Shown here one piece after another: positions 28,224 through 39,386 of a DNA stretch of 64,000 nt; position 1 is the first letter of the stretch, and each line of letters starts with the position of its first letter. The notes beneath the pieces were generated by a model, which searched no databases, was not told the origin of the DNA, and saw only the letters and a list, made by a program, of their open reading frames with translations. This stretch comes from Clostridium sulfidigenes (GTDB lineage Bacteria > Bacillota > Clostridia > Clostridiales > Clostridiaceae), in the NCBI RefSeq assembly GCF_000732635.1, contig NZ_JPMD01000023.1:1-64000 (forward strand). The letters are read 5' to 3'. Position numbers and translations under genes: made by a program.

Positions 28224-28248
28224 AAAGAGCGACTAAGTCGCTTTTTTT
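28222..28248. terminator. Terminator after coaBC
   Basis: AAAAAGAGCGA pairs with TCGCTTTTTTT around CTAAG. It overlaps the final base(s) of the coaBC stop. Confidence 0.85.
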
Positions 28249-28348
28249 ATTATTTATTTATATAATATATCTAATGGGTTTAAAAAAGAAAATATGGTTA
28301 ATAGTTAATTTAGAATGGAGGTAGACACCTCTAGAAGGGGGACTAAAA

Positions 28349-30538
28349 GTGTATTTAGGAATTATCGTAAATAATGAAGCTGTAAAAGTAGATAAAATAT
28401 TTACATATAAGGTGCCTGAAAGCTTATATGGTAAAGTAAAAAAAGGCAGAATGGTTACAGTTCCCTTTGGAAATGGAAATAAGAAAATATATGGATTTAT
28501 AGTTGATATATTTTATGATATAGATGATAATACTAAATTGAAAGAAATTGTTGATATAGATGACAGTATGGAATTTCTTACGGAGGATAATATACGTCTT
28601 ATAGAAATAATGAGAAGGAAGTATTTATGTACTTATTTAGAATGTATAAAAGTTATGATTCCCAGTGGAATAACTAAAGGAACAACCTTTAAAACTAAAA
28701 ATAGTGTAATTATTGGTAGACCATTAACAGAAAAATATAGTAAAGAAGGATATATAAATATTGTGAGTTTTATAGGAGAACATAATGGAATTTATAATAA
28801 GACAGAACTTACTGGTGAGTTTGAATTTTCTTTGTCTAGGATTAATACATTAATTAAGAATGGATTCTTAGATGTTAAAAAAACTATAGTTAATAGGTAT
28901 AATGAAAATGTATATAAAAAATATGAGGAAAAAATATTAAATTCAATTCAACAAAGATGTGTTGATACTATATTATCCCAAAGTAGTAGTAATAAATTTC
29001 TTATTCATGGTATAACTGGTAGTGGAAAAACTGAGATATATATGAACCTAGTAAAAGAGATGATTAAAAAAAATAAAGATTCTATAATATTAATTCCGGA
29101 AATTGCCTTAACTCCTCAAATGGTTGAAAGGTTTAAGGGAAGGTTTGGAAGAGATATTGCTATATTTCATAGTAGGTTATCTATAGGTGAGAGATTTGAT
29201 GAATGGATGAGAGTAAAAACGGGAAATGTTAAAGTAGCAATAGGTGCTAGATCTGCAATTTTTCTTCCTTTTTCTAATTTAGGCCTTATTGTTATAGATG
29301 AGGAACATGAAACTAGTTATAAATCAGATAGTGACCCCAAATATCATGCAAGAGATATAGCTAGTTTAAAAGCTGAAATTGAAGGATGTAAAGTGGTGTT
29401 AGGATCTGCTACACCCTCCATTGAGACTTATTATAAGGCTACGGAAGGTGAATATGATATAATTACTTTAAATCACAGAGCCGATGGAGCTAATCTTCCA
29501 ACTATAGAGATAGTTGATATGAGAGAAGAGCTAAAAGAAGGAAATAAGTCTATGTTTAGTAGAAGACTTTATGAAGAAATGACAGTATGTTTAGAAAAAA
29601 AAGAGCAAGCCATAATGTTTTTAAATAGAAGAGGATATTCTACTTTTGTATCTTGCAGAGAGTGTGGTTACGTATTTAAGTGTGATAATTGTGATATTTC
29701 TCTTACCTATCATAATGATAACAATTTAACTTGTCACTATTGTGGAGCAAAGCAAAGAGCATTAAAAACTTGTCCAAAATGTAAAAGTAAATATGTGAAA
29801 TATTTTGGCGTAGGCACAGAGCAATTAGAACATAGTGTTAGAAAGACCTTTTTAGATAGTAAACCTCTTAGAATGGATTTCGATACTACAAGGGGAAAAG
29901 ATTCTTATGAAAAAATATATAAAGACTTTTCTGCAAAAAGGTACAATGTGTTAATAGGTACTCAAATGATTGCTAAGGGCTTGGATTTTAAAGAAGTAAC
30001 CCTAGTTGGAATAATTGCTGCAGATTTATCTTTAAATCTACCGGACTATAGAGCTGCAGAAAAGACCTTTCAATTAGTTACTCAAGTAGCTGGGAGAGCA
30101 GGTAGAGGTAATAAGGCTGGAAAAGTAATACTTCAGACTTATAATCCAAATAATTATAGTATAGTTTATGCTGCTGCAAATGATTATAAAAGTTTTTATG
30201 AAGAAGAAATAATTATTAGAAAGTTAAGGGATTATCCACCTTTTTCTAAGATTTTGTGTATAAATTTAAGCAGTGAAAATGAGGAACATTTAATAAAAAG
30301 TATACAAAGTTTAGCAGATAAAGTAAGGATAAAAAACTATAGAAGTGATAAAATTGAGTTATTAGGACCATGTCCTTGTGGGGTTTCTAAAATAAAAAGT
30401 TTGTATAGATGGCAAATTATAATTAAAGGTGATTTTGATGATAATTATGCTATGGATATAAAAAATTTAGTCTATGAACAGATTAATTATAAAAATATAA
30501 GAATTGGTATTGATATAAATCCAAATAATTTACTGTAA
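28349..30538 (+). CDS. priA: Primosomal replication restart helicase PriA
   Basis: 3'-5' DNA helicase that reloads the replisome at stalled forks. It has 729 residues. The N-terminal DNA-binding domain starts MYLGIIVNNEAVKVDKIFTY. The helicase has Walker A HGITGSGKTEIY near residue 228, VIDEEHETSYKS, GSATPSIETYY, MFLNRRGYSTF, and AGRAGRG. The two zinc sites are built from CRECGYVFKCDNC and CHYCGAKQRALKTCPKC. The start is GTG behind AAGGGGGA (28335). A 6-bp hairpin with an extra GGAGGT lies just before that site. Confidence 0.96.
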   Translation: MYLGIIVNNEAVKVDKIFTYKVPESLYGKVKKGRMVTVPFGNGNKKIYGFIVDIFYDIDDNTKLKEIVDIDDSMEFLTEDNIRLIEIMRRKYLCTYLECIKVMIPSGITKGTTFKTKNSVIIGRPLTEKYSKEGYINIVSFIGEHNGIYNKTELTGEFEFSLSRINTLIKNGFLDVKKTIVNRYNENVYKKYEEKILNSIQQRCVDTILSQSSSNKFLIHGITGSGKTEIYMNLVKEMIKKNKDSIILIPEIALTPQMVERFKGRFGRDIAIFHSRLSIGERFDEWMRVKTGNVKVAIGARSAIFLPFSNLGLIVIDEEHETSYKSDSDPKYHARDIASLKAEIEGCKVVLGSATPSIETYYKATEGEYDIITLNHRADGANLPTIEIVDMREELKEGNKSMFSRRLYEEMTVCLEKKEQAIMFLNRRGYSTFVSCRECGYVFKCDNCDISLTYHNDNNLTCHYCGAKQRALKTCPKCKSKYVKYFGVGTEQLEHSVRKTFLDSKPLRMDFDTTRGKDSYEKIYKDFSAKRYNVLIGTQMIAKGLDFKEVTLVGIIAADLSLNLPDYRAAEKTFQLVTQVAGRAGRGNKAGKVILQTYNPNNYSIVYAAANDYKSFYEEEIIIRKLRDYPPFSKILCINLSSENEEHLIKSIQSLADKVRIKNYRSDKIELLGPCPCGVSKIKSLYRWQIIIKGDFDDNYAMDIKNLVYEQINYKNIRIGIDINPNNLL

Positions 30539-30550
30539 GGGAGAATGATT

Positions 30551-30991
30551 ATGGCATTAAGAAATATAAGAATTAATGAAGACCCAATATTAAGGAAGAT
30601 TAGTAAGGTAGTTAAAAATATTGATGAAAGAACACAAATATTAATTGATGATATGCTAGATACTATGTATGAATCTAATGGAGTAGGTCTTGCAGCACCA
30701 CAAGTAGGTATTTTAAAGCGAGTGGTGGTTATAGATATTGGTGATGGACCAATAATACTTATTAATCCAGAGATTGTTGAGGCTAATGGTGAAGTTAAGG
30801 ATGTAGAAGGATGTCTAAGTGTACCAGGTAAACAAGGAAATGTTATAAGACCCCAATATGTAAAAGTTAAAGCTGAAGACAGAGATGGAAATTCTATTGA
30901 AATTCAGGGGGAGGATCTTCTAGCAAGGGCTCTTTGTCATGAAATAGATCATTTAAATGGAATATTATATACTGATAAGACAGTGAAATAG
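30551..30991 (+). CDS. def: Peptide deformylase
   Basis: Removes the N-formyl group from nascent proteins. The three motifs are [18 protein letters not shown] and HEIDHLNG, which supply the metal ligands Cys, His, His and the catalytic Glu. I choose ATG 30551 (7 bases from AAGGGAG) over ATG 30545, giving 146 residues. It is followed by fmt, the enzyme that adds the formyl group to initiator tRNA. Confidence 0.97.
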   Translation: MALRNIRINEDPILRKISKVVKNIDERTQILIDDMLDTMYESNGVGLAAPQVGILKRVVVIDIGDGPIILINPEIVEANGEVKDVEGCLSVPGKQGNVIRPQYVKVKAEDRDGNSIEIQGEDLLARALCHEIDHLNGILYTDKTVK

Positions 30992-31002
30992 GAGGTATGA
31001 AG

Positions 31003-31947
31003 ATGAATATAGTATTTATGGGTACACCAGATTTTGCAGTACCATCCTTAGAAGCAATTATTGAAAAATATGGAGTTAAGGCAGTACTTACTCAGCCAGA
31101 TAGACCTAAAGGAAGAGGGAAATCTGTGGCAATGTCACCAGTAAAACAGGTAGCACTTAACCATAATATAAAGGTCTATCAACCAGAAAAACTAAAAAAT
31201 GAAAAAAGTTTAATAGAAGAATTAAAAAATATGAATTTAGATTTCATAATAGTTGTAGCCTTTGGTCAAATTCTATCTAAGGAAGTCTTAGATATACCTA
31301 AATATGGATGTATAAACCTTCATGGTTCACTACTTCCTAAATATAGAGGTGCAGCACCAATTCATTATGCTATTATGAAGGGAGAAAAGGAAAGCGGAAA
31401 TACCACCATGCTAATGGATATAGGTTTAGATACAGGAGATATGTTGTTAAAGAACAAAGTAGAGATTACAGAAAATATGACTACTGCAGAGCTCCATGAT
31501 AAACTTATGAACAGTGGAGCTGAGCTTTTAATTGAAACTATAGAAGGTCTTTATAATGACAGGATAACTCCAATAAAGCAAGGAGAAAGTAAAAGTTGTT
31601 ATGCCAGTATGCTGAATAAAGAGATGGCAAAGATTAATTGGAATCAAAGTTCTAAAGACATACATAATTTTGTAAGAGGACTTTACTCTTTTCCAATAGC
31701 TTATACTTATTATAAAGATGAGCCTATGAAGGTAATTGAAACTAGGCTTACTAACGAGAAGTCTTCTAAAACTCCAGGGACTATTTTAAAAGTTGATAAA
31801 GAAGGAATGTTGGTTTCAACTGAAGATAATAATATATTAATAACTAAGGTTCAATTTCCTAATAAAAAGCCTTTAAGAGTAGAAGAATATATAAAAGGAA
31901 ATTCTATTGAAGAAAATATATTATTAAAAAGTTCAAAAGAAGAGTAA
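31003..31947 (+). CDS. fmt: Methionyl-tRNA formyltransferase
   Basis: Formylates initiator Met-tRNA using 10-formyl-tetrahydrofolate. [15 protein letters not shown] opens the protein; the catalytic [20 protein letters not shown] (Asn, His) and GLDTGDML (Asp) follow, then the C-terminal OB domain. GGAGGT at 30991-30996 points to ATG 31003, rather than ATG 30997 directly abutting the site; 314 residues. It lies in the def-fmt pair. Confidence 0.97.
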   Translation: MNIVFMGTPDFAVPSLEAIIEKYGVKAVLTQPDRPKGRGKSVAMSPVKQVALNHNIKVYQPEKLKNEKSLIEELKNMNLDFIIVVAFGQILSKEVLDIPKYGCINLHGSLLPKYRGAAPIHYAIMKGEKESGNTTMLMDIGLDTGDMLLKNKVEITENMTTAELHDKLMNSGAELLIETIEGLYNDRITPIKQGESKSCYASMLNKEMAKINWNQSSKDIHNFVRGLYSFPIAYTYYKDEPMKVIETRLTNEKSSKTPGTILKVDKEGMLVSTEDNNILITKVQFPNKKPLRVEEYIKGNSIEENILLKSSKEE

Positions 31948-31980
31948 AAATTAATTAAATAAGAAAAAGGAGAAATATAT

Positions 31981-32676
31981 ATGGGATATTATTATGGAAG
32001 TTTTTTTGACAGAACAATGATTATTCTTATACCAGCTCTTATCATTTCAATATGGGCTCAGATGAAAATAAAAAGTAGTTATGCAAAGTATTCACAAGTA
32101 TATAGTAGAAATGGATATACTGGAAGTCAAGTAGCTAGAATGATATTAGATGCCTACGGACTTTTTGATATTCCAGTATTAGTTACAGGGGGTCACCTTA
32201 CAGATCACTATGACCCTAGTAAAAAGGTGGTAAAACTATCAACAGATGTATACAACGGTACATCCCTGGCAGCTATAGGTGTAGCTGCCCATGAGATAGG
32301 TCATGCTATTCAACATAAAGAAGGATATGCACCAATTAAAATAAGAACAGCTTTAGTGCCAATTGCTAATATAGGCTCCCAAGCTTCTTGGATATTATTC
32401 TTTATTGGAATTGTAATGTCTTTTACACCATTAGTTAACTTTGGTATTATATTATTCTCAGCAGCAGTTCTTTTTCAGATAGTTACACTGCCTGTAGAGT
32501 TTAATGCATCCAGTAGAGCTGTAGCCATATTAAGTGCAAGGAATATACTTTATGAAGATGAAGTAAAGGGAGCTAAAAATGTTTTGACTGCAGCAGCATT
32601 AACCTATGTAGCAGCAGCAGTTACAGCTATTGCACAGCTTTTAAGACTCATTGCTATAAGAAATAGAAATGATTAG
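31981..32676 (+). CDS. YugP-type membrane zinc metallopeptidase
   Basis: Membrane-embedded putative zinc peptidase of 231 residues. The active site is AAHEIGHAIQH (HExxH) near residue 98, with the third ligand probably in the EFNASSRAVAIL segment. Hydrophobic helices lie at the N-terminus and at about 118-165 and 200-225. It sits between fmt and rsmB, a location common in clostridia. Substrate unknown. Confidence 0.88.
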   Translation: MGYYYGSFFDRTMIILIPALIISIWAQMKIKSSYAKYSQVYSRNGYTGSQVARMILDAYGLFDIPVLVTGGHLTDHYDPSKKVVKLSTDVYNGTSLAAIGVAAHEIGHAIQHKEGYAPIKIRTALVPIANIGSQASWILFFIGIVMSFTPLVNFGIILFSAAVLFQIVTLPVEFNASSRAVAILSARNILYEDEVKGAKNVLTAAALTYVAAAVTAIAQLLRLIAIRNRND

Positions 32677-32720
32677 TAGGAAAATGGATAACACTAGAAA
32701 TCGTAGATAGGATGATATGA

Positions 32721-34052
32721 ATGATAGGTGCTAGAGAAGTAGCAATAAATACAGTAATGCAAGTCTTTGAAAATAAGGCTTATTCTAATATTGTTTTAAA
32801 CAACAACCTTAGTCAATGTAATCTTGGAGATAAAGATAAAGCATTAGCTACAGAACTTGTTTATGGTACTATAAAATATAGGTACGCAATTGATAAAATA
32901 CTTAAGACTTTTTTAGAAAAAAAATTTGACAAAACAGATAAATATATTTTAAATTTATTAAGGGTTTGTATATATCAGCTTAGATATTTAGATAAAATAC
33001 CTGAGTTTGCAGCAGTAAATGAGGGAGTTAATTTAGCTAAGACTAATGTGTCTGTGGGAGCTTCCAAATTAGTAAATGGCGTATTAAGAAGTTATTTAAG
33101 AAATAAGAATAAAGATTATTATAATAAAGAAAACATTAATGAAAGTTTAGCATTTTCATATTCTTTTCCTCAATGGATGGTAAAATTATTTATTGAGCAA
33201 TATGGAGAGGTAGTTGGAGAGAAGATACTAGATGGGCTTAATAAAAGACCTGCTGTTACAGTTAGAGTAAACTCCACAAAGGGAGATTTTGAACAGGTTT
33301 TTCATGAGTTAGAAAAGAATGCTTACAACGTAGAAGAGGGGTCTATATGTCCTGAAGCCATAAGAATCGTAAGAGGAAAGAGTGTAGAGGAAAATCCACT
33401 GTTTAAGAAAGGTGCTATTACAGTTCAAGATGAAAGTGCTATGCTAGTAGCACCTAGTATGGATTTAGAAGAGCATATGACTGTATTAGATTTATGTAGT
33501 GCTCCAGGAGGAAAAACTACTCATATAGCTGAAATAATGGATAATACAGGTATAGTTAAGGCTTTTGATATTTATGATCATAAGCTAGAACTTATAAGAA
33601 GTAATAGTGAAAGATTAGGACTAACAAACATTGAATTAGATATATTAGATGCTACTAAAGAATGCAAAGATTTAATTGAGGTGGGAGATAGAGTGCTTAT
33701 AGATGTACCTTGCTCTGGCCTAGGAATAATAAGAAAAAAACCAGAAATTAAATATACAAAAAAAGAGAAAGAATTAAAATCTTTAATAACAGTTCAACGT
33801 GAAATAATGAAGAATGCAGCTAAATATGTGAAACCAGATGGAATAATTTTATATTCAACTTGTACTATAAATAAAACAGAAAATCAAGGGAATATAAACT
33901 GGTTTTTAAGTAATTTTAAAGATTTTAGTGTAGAGCCTTTAAACTTTGGACAGGTGGAAAATCTAGTCTATGACGAAAAGGGTTCTGTAACAGTGTTGCC
34001 TAATGAATATATGGATGGATTTTTTATAGCAAAAATTCGTAGAAATAAATAG
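32721..34052 (+). CDS. rsmB: 16S rRNA m5C967 methyltransferase RsmB
   Basis: Methylates C967 of 16S rRNA. The N-terminal NusB-like domain is about residues 1-140. The catalytic part has the SAM loop [15 protein letters not shown], the catalytic-Cys motif [18 protein letters not shown] and the second Cys in [14 protein letters not shown]. It has 443 residues and ATG start. It belongs to the def-fmt-rsmB-rlmN run. Confidence 0.95.
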   Translation: MIGAREVAINTVMQVFENKAYSNIVLNNNLSQCNLGDKDKALATELVYGTIKYRYAIDKILKTFLEKKFDKTDKYILNLLRVCIYQLRYLDKIPEFAAVNEGVNLAKTNVSVGASKLVNGVLRSYLRNKNKDYYNKENINESLAFSYSFPQWMVKLFIEQYGEVVGEKILDGLNKRPAVTVRVNSTKGDFEQVFHELEKNAYNVEEGSICPEAIRIVRGKSVEENPLFKKGAITVQDESAMLVAPSMDLEEHMTVLDLCSAPGGKTTHIAEIMDNTGIVKAFDIYDHKLELIRSNSERLGLTNIELDILDATKECKDLIEVGDRVLIDVPCSGLGIIRKKPEIKYTKKEKELKSLITVQREIMKNAAKYVKPDGIILYSTCTINKTENQGNINWFLSNFKDFSVEPLNFGQVENLVYDEKGSVTVLPNEYMDGFFIAKIRRNK

Positions 34053-34060
34053 GAGTAGAA

Positions 34061-35095
34061 ATGAAAAATATATTAGATTTAGATATAGAAGAACTTAAAT
34101 CATGGATGAAAGAAAATGGTGAAAAAGAATTTAGAGCTAAACAAGTATTCTCTTGGATTTATAATGAAGTTTGGGACTTCAAAGAGATGACTAACATATC
34201 TAAAGATACTTTGAAAAAATTAGAAAAAAATTTTTTTATAGGAATACCTAGAATAGTAGAAACATATAGTTCTAAAAATAGTGATACTCGCAAGCATTTA
34301 TTTCTTTTACATGATGGTAATATAGTTGAAGGAGTAGTTATGCAGTATAATCATGGAAATTCTATATGCATATCAACTCAGGTAGGATGTAATATGGGTT
34401 GTAAGTTTTGTGCTTCAACCATTGGAGGAGCTGTTAGAAGTTTAAGTAGTGGAGAAATGTTAGGTCAGATTATGGTTTCACAAAAACAACTTGGGGAGAG
34501 AATCTCAAATATTGTACTTATGGGAAGTGGAGAACCATTAGATAACTATGATAATGTTGTAAAATTTATTAAGGATGTAAATTCTCAGTATGGACTTAAT
34601 ATAGGACAACGTCATATAACTCTTTCTACATGTGGAATTGTGCCTAAGATAAAGAGCTTAGCAAATTTAGATTTACAGATAACACTAGCAATTTCATTAC
34701 ATGCTCCTAATGATGAGTTGCGTGTGAAAACTATGCCTATTGCTAAGGTGTATTCTATATCTGAGCTTATTGATAGCTGTAAATATTATATTGATAAAAC
34801 GGGACGAAGAATTACCTTTGAATATGCATTAGTAAAGGGGGTAAACGACTCTAAAGAGCAAGCTGAACAATTAGTAAAATTAATAAGAGGTATGTTATGT
34901 CATGTAAATTTAATTCCAATAAATGAAATAGATGAAAATGATTTAAAAAAATCAAATGAAGAGCAAGTTAAGTGCTTTAGAGATATTTTAATGAAACATG
35001 GGATTGAAACTACTGTTAGAAAAGAAATGGGTTTAGACATAAATGCTGCTTGTGGTCAGCTGAGAAAAAGTTATATAGAAAAAAGGGAGTTGTAG
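34061..35095 (+). CDS. rlmN: Dual-specificity rRNA/tRNA m2A methyltransferase RlmN
   Basis: Radical-SAM enzyme that methylates A2503 of 23S rRNA and A37 of some tRNAs. The cluster motif is [11 protein letters not shown] near residue 108. [12 protein letters not shown] follows, and the C-terminal catalytic Cys is in INAACGQLR. It has 344 residues and follows rsmB by 8 bases with TAGGAG. Confidence 0.97.
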   Translation: MKNILDLDIEELKSWMKENGEKEFRAKQVFSWIYNEVWDFKEMTNISKDTLKKLEKNFFIGIPRIVETYSSKNSDTRKHLFLLHDGNIVEGVVMQYNHGNSICISTQVGCNMGCKFCASTIGGAVRSLSSGEMLGQIMVSQKQLGERISNIVLMGSGEPLDNYDNVVKFIKDVNSQYGLNIGQRHITLSTCGIVPKIKSLANLDLQITLAISLHAPNDELRVKTMPIAKVYSISELIDSCKYYIDKTGRRITFEYALVKGVNDSKEQAEQLVKLIRGMLCHVNLIPINEIDENDLKKSNEEQVKCFRDILMKHGIETTVRKEMGLDINAACGQLRKSYIEKREL

Positions 35096-35101
35096 TTTTT
35101 A

Positions 35102-35833
35102 ATGGGGAGATTGTTAGGAATAGAAACGGATGTTGGAAATAAAAGAACTTTTAATGAAGATTCCGTTGGTTACTATGAAGAAGAAGATTTCGGTATTTTT
35201 GTAATAGCCGATGGTATGGGAGGGCATAATGCTGGTGAAGTTGCTAGTAGGATTGCTATAGATACCATTATTGAATATGTAATTAATCATAAAAAGGATA
35301 GGTCAGAAGAGGAAATTTTAAATGAGGCAATCCTAAGTGCTAATAGAAAAATATATAGAGAAAGCTTGTTAAACGAAAGTTGTAATGGAATGGGAACTAC
35401 TCTTGTGGGAGCTTTTGTTAGAGGAAATAACTTAACTATGGTAAACATAGGAGATAGTAGAGGATATATTTTAAAGGATGGACAGCTTGTTAAGGTTACA
35501 AAAGATCATTCATTGGTACAAGAACTATTAGATAATGGAACAATAACTAATGAGGAAGCTAAGAATCATCCTAATAAAAATGTTATAACAAGGGCTTTAG
35601 GAACTAATCCAGTAGTGACGGCAGATTACTACAGTTTAGATATAAGAGGGGTTTCCAAAATTCTTCTTTGTAGTGATGGACTTACTAATGAAGTAAGTGA
35701 GGAGGATATTTTTAGAGTTTTACAAGGTTATAATGGCAATCAATGTATGGAACTAATAAACATGAGTAAGAAAAATGGTGGAAGAGATAATATTTCTATC
35801 ATCATTTTTAAAGGAGAGTGGGAGTGCAGATGA
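35102..35833 (+). CDS. stp: PP2C-type Ser/Thr protein phosphatase (PrpC/Stp)
   Basis: Metal-dependent phosphatase that reverses PrkC phosphorylation. The PP2C motifs are NEDSVGYY, VIADGMGGHNAGEVAS, NIGDSRGYIL, TRALGT and CSDGLTNEV, GGRDNISIII. It has 243 residues. It overlaps the kinase gene by 4 bases (ATGA), so the pair is made together. Confidence 0.96.
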   Translation: MGRLLGIETDVGNKRTFNEDSVGYYEEEDFGIFVIADGMGGHNAGEVASRIAIDTIIEYVINHKKDRSEEEILNEAILSANRKIYRESLLNESCNGMGTTLVGAFVRGNNLTMVNIGDSRGYILKDGQLVKVTKDHSLVQELLDNGTITNEEAKNHPNKNVITRALGTNPVVTADYYSLDIRGVSKILLCSDGLTNEVSEEDIFRVLQGYNGNQCMELINMSKKNGGRDNISIIIFKGEWECR

Positions 35834-37803
35834 TAGGAACTATGTTAGGAAATAGATATGAACTCATAGAAAAGATTGGCGAAGGGGGTATGGCAGTAGT
35901 ATATAAGGCTAAATGTAGAATTTTAAATAGATTTGTAGCAATAAAAATACTAAAGCCAGAGTACTCTAATAATAGTGAATTTATGGAGAAATTTAGAAGA
36001 GAAGCTTTAGCTACAGCAACATTTTCCCATAGTAATATAGTTAATATTTATGATGTGGGTTCAGAAGGAAATATTAATTATATTGTAATGGAATTAGTGA
36101 ATGGAAAAACTTTAAAAGAATACATAAGAGAAAATGCACCTCTTTCCATGGACTCAACTTTAAAGATTTCAATACAAATTGCTAAAGCTTTAGAATGTGC
36201 TCATAAAAATAAAATTATCCATAGAGATATAAAACCTCACAATATATTAATAAATGAAGAAGGTGTAATTAAGGTTACAGATTTTGGAATAGCTAAAGCT
36301 ACTTCATCTGATACAATAACTCATACTAATAAAGTTATTGGTTCTGCACATTACTTCTCTCCTGAGCAAGCCAAAGGAAAGATAGTTGATAATAGAACAG
36401 ATATCTATTCTTTTGGAATTGTGATATATGAAATGCTAACAGGAAGAGTTCCCTTTGATGGAGAAAGTGCTGTAGCGGTTGCACTTAAACATATACAAGA
36501 TACTATTGTGCCTCCTAAGGTTTTAGTTCCAGAAGTACCAGATAGTCTAAATAATTTGGTAATTAAGGCTACCCAGAAGGAAGTTATAAAAAGATATAGT
36601 AATGTAACAGATATGTTAATAGATTTAATGAGAATAGAGAATAATAATAAGTATATAGTAACACCATCCAATATGGATAATGATTATACTACAGTAATGG
36701 ATGCAACTCAAATTCAAAATACTATGTATGCTAGCAATCTTGGTAAGAAACTAGCCAATAAGGATATGGATGAAGAGGAAGAAGAGGAAGAAGACGAGGA
36801 TTATGAAGATTATGATGGCGAAAAGAGAAAAACTAGCACCTGGAAAAAGGTACTAATAGTTGGAGGGGCTCTTTTATTAACTATTCTTTTAGGTGTATTT
36901 GTAGGTACTAGTATATATAACAAAGGTAACAGCAATGTTAAAAAAGACGAATTAAGGGTTCCAAAGATAATTGGCCTTACAGCAGATGAAGCCAAAGATG
37001 CTGTAGAAAAAGTAGGATTAACTTATGTAGTCTTAGGAGAGGAAGCTAGTGATAAGCCAGCTGGAACTATAATTGCAGTATTTCCATCGGAAGGTACTGC
37101 AGTAAAAAAAGAAAGTGAAGTTAGAGTAAGGATTAGTACAGGACCAGGAGAGATTGAGGTACCAGATGTTGTGAAACTGGGTAAAAGTGTTGCCCAAGAC
37201 CATATAGTTACTCAAGGACTTAAGGTGGGAAAGATAACAGAAGACTATTCTGAAGAAATAGAAGAAGGTGCAGTAATAAGTACCAATCCAGTAGCAAAGA
37301 CTAAGGTTAAAAAAGGTGATACAGTAGATATAGTTATAAGCATAGGTTCTAGGATAAAGAAGACACAAGTACCAGACCTCATTGGATTAACACTAAAAGA
37401 AGCAGAACAAGTATTAGCCGTAGTAAATCTAAAACTTGGGTCTACTACTGCAGTAATAACTGATGATATAAGTAGGGATGGAAAGATATTTAACCAAAGT
37501 GAACCTGCATTAACTTCAGTACAAGAAAATGAAAAGATAAGTGTTAATTATTATCAATATAAGGATCCAGATGAAGGTAAGGTTGAAGTTCCTAATTTTA
37601 TTGGAAGAACCATTGAAGATGCACAAGCAACAGCTAACTCACTTGGATTTAGAATAACTGTTACTGGAGATAGAAAAGGTCTTATTATAAGTCAAGATGT
37701 ACCTGAAGGTAATAAGTTAGATAAAGGAAGTACTATAAATCTTATAGCTCAAATAAAAGCCCCTAATATAGGTGGCGATGATGATGATGATGAAGAACCT
37801 TAA
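35830..37803 (+). CDS. prkC: PASTA-domain Ser/Thr protein kinase PrkC
   Basis: Membrane receptor kinase that senses muropeptides and can trigger spore germination and cell-wall responses. ATG 35830 overlaps the stp stop and is preceded by GGGAGTG; 657 residues. The kinase domain has GEGGMAVVYKA, VAIKIL, catalytic HRDIKPHNIL, DFGIAKA and the activation loop SPEQAKG. An acidic stretch (EEEEEEEDEDYEDYDGE) precedes the membrane helix (VLIVGGALLLTILLGVFVG). Four PASTA repeats follow, starting at VPKIIGL, VPDVVKL, VPDLIGL and VPNFIGR, and the C-terminus is acidic. Confidence 0.97.
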   Translation: MIGTMLGNRYELIEKIGEGGMAVVYKAKCRILNRFVAIKILKPEYSNNSEFMEKFRREALATATFSHSNIVNIYDVGSEGNINYIVMELVNGKTLKEYIRENAPLSMDSTLKISIQIAKALECAHKNKIIHRDIKPHNILINEEGVIKVTDFGIAKATSSDTITHTNKVIGSAHYFSPEQAKGKIVDNRTDIYSFGIVIYEMLTGRVPFDGESAVAVALKHIQDTIVPPKVLVPEVPDSLNNLVIKATQKEVIKRYSNVTDMLIDLMRIENNNKYIVTPSNMDNDYTTVMDATQIQNTMYASNLGKKLANKDMDEEEEEEEDEDYEDYDGEKRKTSTWKKVLIVGGALLLTILLGVFVGTSIYNKGNSNVKKDELRVPKIIGLTADEAKDAVEKVGLTYVVLGEEASDKPAGTIIAVFPSEGTAVKKESEVRVRISTGPGEIEVPDVVKLGKSVAQDHIVTQGLKVGKITEDYSEEIEEGAVISTNPVAKTKVKKGDTVDIVISIGSRIKKTQVPDLIGLTLKEAEQVLAVVNLKLGSTTAVITDDISRDGKIFNQSEPALTSVQENEKISVNYYQYKDPDEGKVEVPNFIGRTIEDAQATANSLGFRITVTGDRKGLIISQDVPEGNKLDKGSTINLIAQIKAPNIGGDDDDDEEP

Positions 37804-37816
37804 CCAATGAAGTTAA

Positions 37817-37853
37817 TAATCCTTAGGTAAGTTTTAAACTTGCCTAAGGATTA
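37817..37853 (+). terminator. Long hairpin between prkC and rsgA
   Basis: TAATCCTTAGGTAAGTTT (37817-37834) pairs with the arm to 37853, including one G-T pair. The tail is AGTTAAAATTT with no T run, so it may attenuate or stabilise mRNA rather than fully stop. Confidence 0.5.
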
Positions 37854-37874
37854 GTTAAAATTTAGGAGGAATAT

Positions 37875-38738
37875 ATGCAAGGTGTAATAGTTAAAGGAAT
37901 TGGTGGATTATACTATGTGGATGTTGAAGAAAAAGTTATAGAGTGTAAGGCCAGAGGGAAATTTAGGCATAAGGGTGAAACTCCTATGATTGGTGATGAG
38001 GTAATCATAGAAGAAGAAAATGGAAAGGGTGTTATAACAGAAATATTAAAGAGAAGAAATCAACTTATAAGACCTGCCGTTGCTAATGTAACTCAAGCTT
38101 TTGTAGTAGTTACTAGTAAGAATCCAGATTTGAATTTAAGCTTATTATATAAATTCTTAGTTTTATGTGAGTATAATCATGTAGTACCTATTATTTGCTT
38201 TAATAAAATGGACATTGAAAGTGATTATAGTAAGGAAATAGGTAGTATGCTAAATGAAGCTGGATATGAAATAATGTATGTACAAGGAAAACATGGTGTT
38301 GGCATAGAACAGTTAAAGGAAAAGATAAAGGGGAATATTACTGTATTTTGTGGGCCTTCTGGAGTTGGTAAATCTACTATATTGAATAAAGTTTTAGGTA
38401 GAGATGCTATGAAAACTGGTGATATTAGTGATAAACTAAAAAGAGGAAAACATACAACTAGGCATAGTGAACTTATAAGGATAGAAGATGGATTTTTAGT
38501 TGACACACCAGGATTTTCTTCCTTGGAATTAGATTTCATAGATAAAGAAGAACTACAACATCTATTTCCAGAATTTGAAGAATTTAAAGATGGATGTAAG
38601 TTTAATAATTGTGTTCATTATAAAGAACCAGGTTGTATAGTAAAACAAAAGGTAGAATCTGGACAAATAAATAAAAGTAGATATGAATTCTACATAAAAA
38701 CATTAGAAGAAATTATTAGTAGGGGGAATAGAAAATGA
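37875..38738 (+). CDS. rsgA: Ribosome small subunit-dependent GTPase RsgA
   Basis: Circularly permuted GTPase that checks late 30S maturation. The OB domain is about residues 1-65; the G motifs come in permuted order (NKMD, then GPSGVGKST, then [10 protein letters not shown]). The zinc finger is [14 protein letters not shown] near the C-terminus. It has 287 residues and a TTTAGGAGG site. It overlaps rpe by 4 bases. Confidence 0.97.
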   Translation: MQGVIVKGIGGLYYVDVEEKVIECKARGKFRHKGETPMIGDEVIIEEENGKGVITEILKRRNQLIRPAVANVTQAFVVVTSKNPDLNLSLLYKFLVLCEYNHVVPIICFNKMDIESDYSKEIGSMLNEAGYEIMYVQGKHGVGIEQLKEKIKGNITVFCGPSGVGKSTILNKVLGRDAMKTGDISDKLKRGKHTTRHSELIRIEDGFLVDTPGFSSLELDFIDKEELQHLFPEFEEFKDGCKFNNCVHYKEPGCIVKQKVESGQINKSRYEFYIKTLEEIISRGNRK

Positions 38739-39385
38739 TAAAATTATCACCATCTATATTGTCAGCAGACTTTTCAAGGTTAGGAGAGCAGGTTAAAGAA
38801 ATAGAAAAACATGGAGCGGATTGGGTTCATATAGATGTTATGGACGGGATGTTTGTACCTAACATATCCTTTGGAGTACCTGTTATAAAATCCATAAGAA
38901 ATCTTACAACTTTAGTTTTCGATGTACATTTAATGATTGAAGATCCAGCTAGATACGTAAAGGATTTTGTAGATGCAGGAGCTGATATGATAACAGTTCA
39001 TTATGAAGCAGATAGACATATAGACAGAACTATAAAATATATTAAAAGCTTAGGAGTTAAAGCTGGAGTAGCATTAAATCCTGGTACTCCTGTTTCTATG
39101 ATAGAAAACTTAATTCCAGATTTAGATATGGTACTTATCATGTCAGTTAATCCGGGATTTGGAGGTCAAAAATATATAGAGTATTCAGTAGATAAAATAT
39201 CACAAGTTAAAGAGTTAAAGGATAAATATAATAAAGAATTATATATACAAGTAGATGGTGGCATAGATGCAACCAATGTTAGTAAAGTTGTAAAATGTGG
39301 AGCTAATTCTATAGTAGCGGGTTCAGCAGTATTCAAAAATAATGAAATAGAAAAAAATATAAGTAATATAAAAAGTGGGTTTTAG
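38735..39385 (+). CDS. rpe: Ribulose-phosphate 3-epimerase
   Basis: Interconverts ribulose-5-phosphate and xylulose-5-phosphate (pentose phosphate pathway). The TIM barrel of 216 residues has [46 protein letters not shown] and the phosphate loop VDGGID with AGSAVF. It is coupled to rsgA (ATGA overlap). Confidence 0.97.
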   Translation: MIKLSPSILSADFSRLGEQVKEIEKHGADWVHIDVMDGMFVPNISFGVPVIKSIRNLTTLVFDVHLMIEDPARYVKDFVDAGADMITVHYEADRHIDRTIKYIKSLGVKAGVALNPGTPVSMIENLIPDLDMVLIMSVNPGFGGQKYIEYSVDKISQVKELKDKYNKELYIQVDGGIDATNVSKVVKCGANSIVAGSAVFKNNEIEKNISNIKSGF

Positions 39386-39386
39386 T

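Noticed and set aside
37033..37368. Minus-strand frame rich in Tyr, Cys and Phe inside the prkC PASTA repeats
   Set aside because: Composition is an artefact of reading the complement of AT-rich repeats; no start signal.
36675..37803. PASTA repeats as a DNA repeat array or CRISPR-like element
   Set aside because: The repeats are protein-level only; the DNA units differ and sit inside an intact reading frame.
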